Shown here piece by piece: positions 63,561 through 64,000 of a stretch of DNA of 64,000 nucleotides (within the stretch, counting starts at the first letter, position 1; the number at the start of each line of letters is the position of its first letter). Source of the DNA: Ahaetulla prasina (taxonomy: Eukaryota; Chordata; Lepidosauria; Squamata; Colubridae). The position numbers and the translations under genes were made by a program. The stretch covers positions 5,206,435-5,270,434 of the forward strand of contig NC_080541.1 of NCBI RefSeq assembly GCF_028640845.1. Direction: 5' to 3'. Below the pieces are notes generated by a model. The model was not told the origin of the DNA. It searched no databases and worked only from the letters and a program-made list of their open reading frames with translations.

Positions 63561-64000
63561 CAAGGACTCCATAGGAAAACAGAAAATTTGCAAACAGTCC
63601 AAAACAGCTTCCCCTCCAGCACAGCCTTGAGAAAAAATGTTCCAGCATTTATTTTTCCATCGTGAAAATTCTGGATCAGAAGATAATGAATAAAATGTTC
63701 GTGCGAGATGCTTCTGAGAATACTGGTAATATGTGCCTGCCAGTAATTAGTTAAGGGGAGGGAGGGAATTACCGAGTCATTAGAGAAATGCTTAGGAAAG
63801 CTTGCACCGGGAAAATGTAAAGAGAGAATGACTTCGTTGGAGAGCCATTTCAGGAAATTCATCTTAAAAACTTTGTGTGTCGGTTACCGCAGTGTCAAAA
63901 GTAGTCAGAGCACTTTCCTAACACAACTTGCTCAACTCCTGTCTTTTAAAGCCAACATCTCATTGTCTCAAAGAGAAATCAGGAAATTTGAGGCCAATGA
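63561..64000. other. Unassigned sequence to window end
   Basis: No repeat terminus, and no splice-flanked exon seen. Confidence 0.45.

Noticed and set aside
63192..63665. Open frame with a long polyproline run, 157 codons
   Set aside because: It is a reading of the (CCT)n microsatellite and the tandem repeat units around it; no start context or family match.

Overview
This window is vertebrate nuclear DNA from a squamate reptile, most likely a colubroid snake. The evidence is a Bov-B (RTE) LINE, abundant CR1, L2-like and L1 LINEs, a tRNA-headed SINE, many hAT-type elements, and a LINE family whose 3' end runs into (AATAG)n arrays, a known feature of colubroid snakes. There is no prokaryotic gene, rRNA, tRNA gene or CRISPR array. 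Almost every long open frame here is repeat sequence.

One host gene can be supported. Three plus-strand exon types with good splice sites lie at 21766-21856, 38119-38193 and 39730-39786. They have compatible phases and encode a syntaxin-family segment (end of the Habc region and the following linker) that fits TSNARE1. The window therefore looks like roughly 64 kb of TSNARE1 introns. The first exon occurs twice: a tandem duplication of about 2.86 kb placed an identical 91-bp copy at 24629-24719. Since 91 is not a multiple of three, using both copies would break the frame.

Layout. 1-9.5 kb: CT-rich microsatellite, a 41/42-bp minisatellite inside a hAT-like element, CR1 carrying a solo LTR, a CR1-group LINE with an AATAG tail, a SINE beside an L2-like LINE, and GGAAA repeats. 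9.5-20 kb: nested hAT and mariner-like elements, tandem LINE tails with pentanucleotide arrays, solo LTRs, and a LINE with a chimeric open frame. 20.3-25.3 kb: pentanucleotide mega-array and the duplicated exon. 25.4-32 kb: SINEs, Bov-B, solo LTR in CR1, L2-like LINE. 32-38 kb: a CR1 <- hAT <- LTR nest, more LTRs, quieter intron. 38-40 kb: two exons separated by TTTC/TTCC arrays. 40-48 kb: palindromic MITEs, a 1.1-kb inverted-repeat element, LTR in LTR. 48-64 kb: CR1 series, a tandem repeat family with (CTC)n, L2-like and L1 insertions, and hATs.

Many insertions can be defined to the base by their target-site duplications: 8 bp for hATs, 5 bp for solo LTRs, 13-18 bp for L1. The relative order of events can be read from them. 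Two dispersed repeat families also carry a hammerhead-ribozyme-like core, the most speculative but most interesting signal here.
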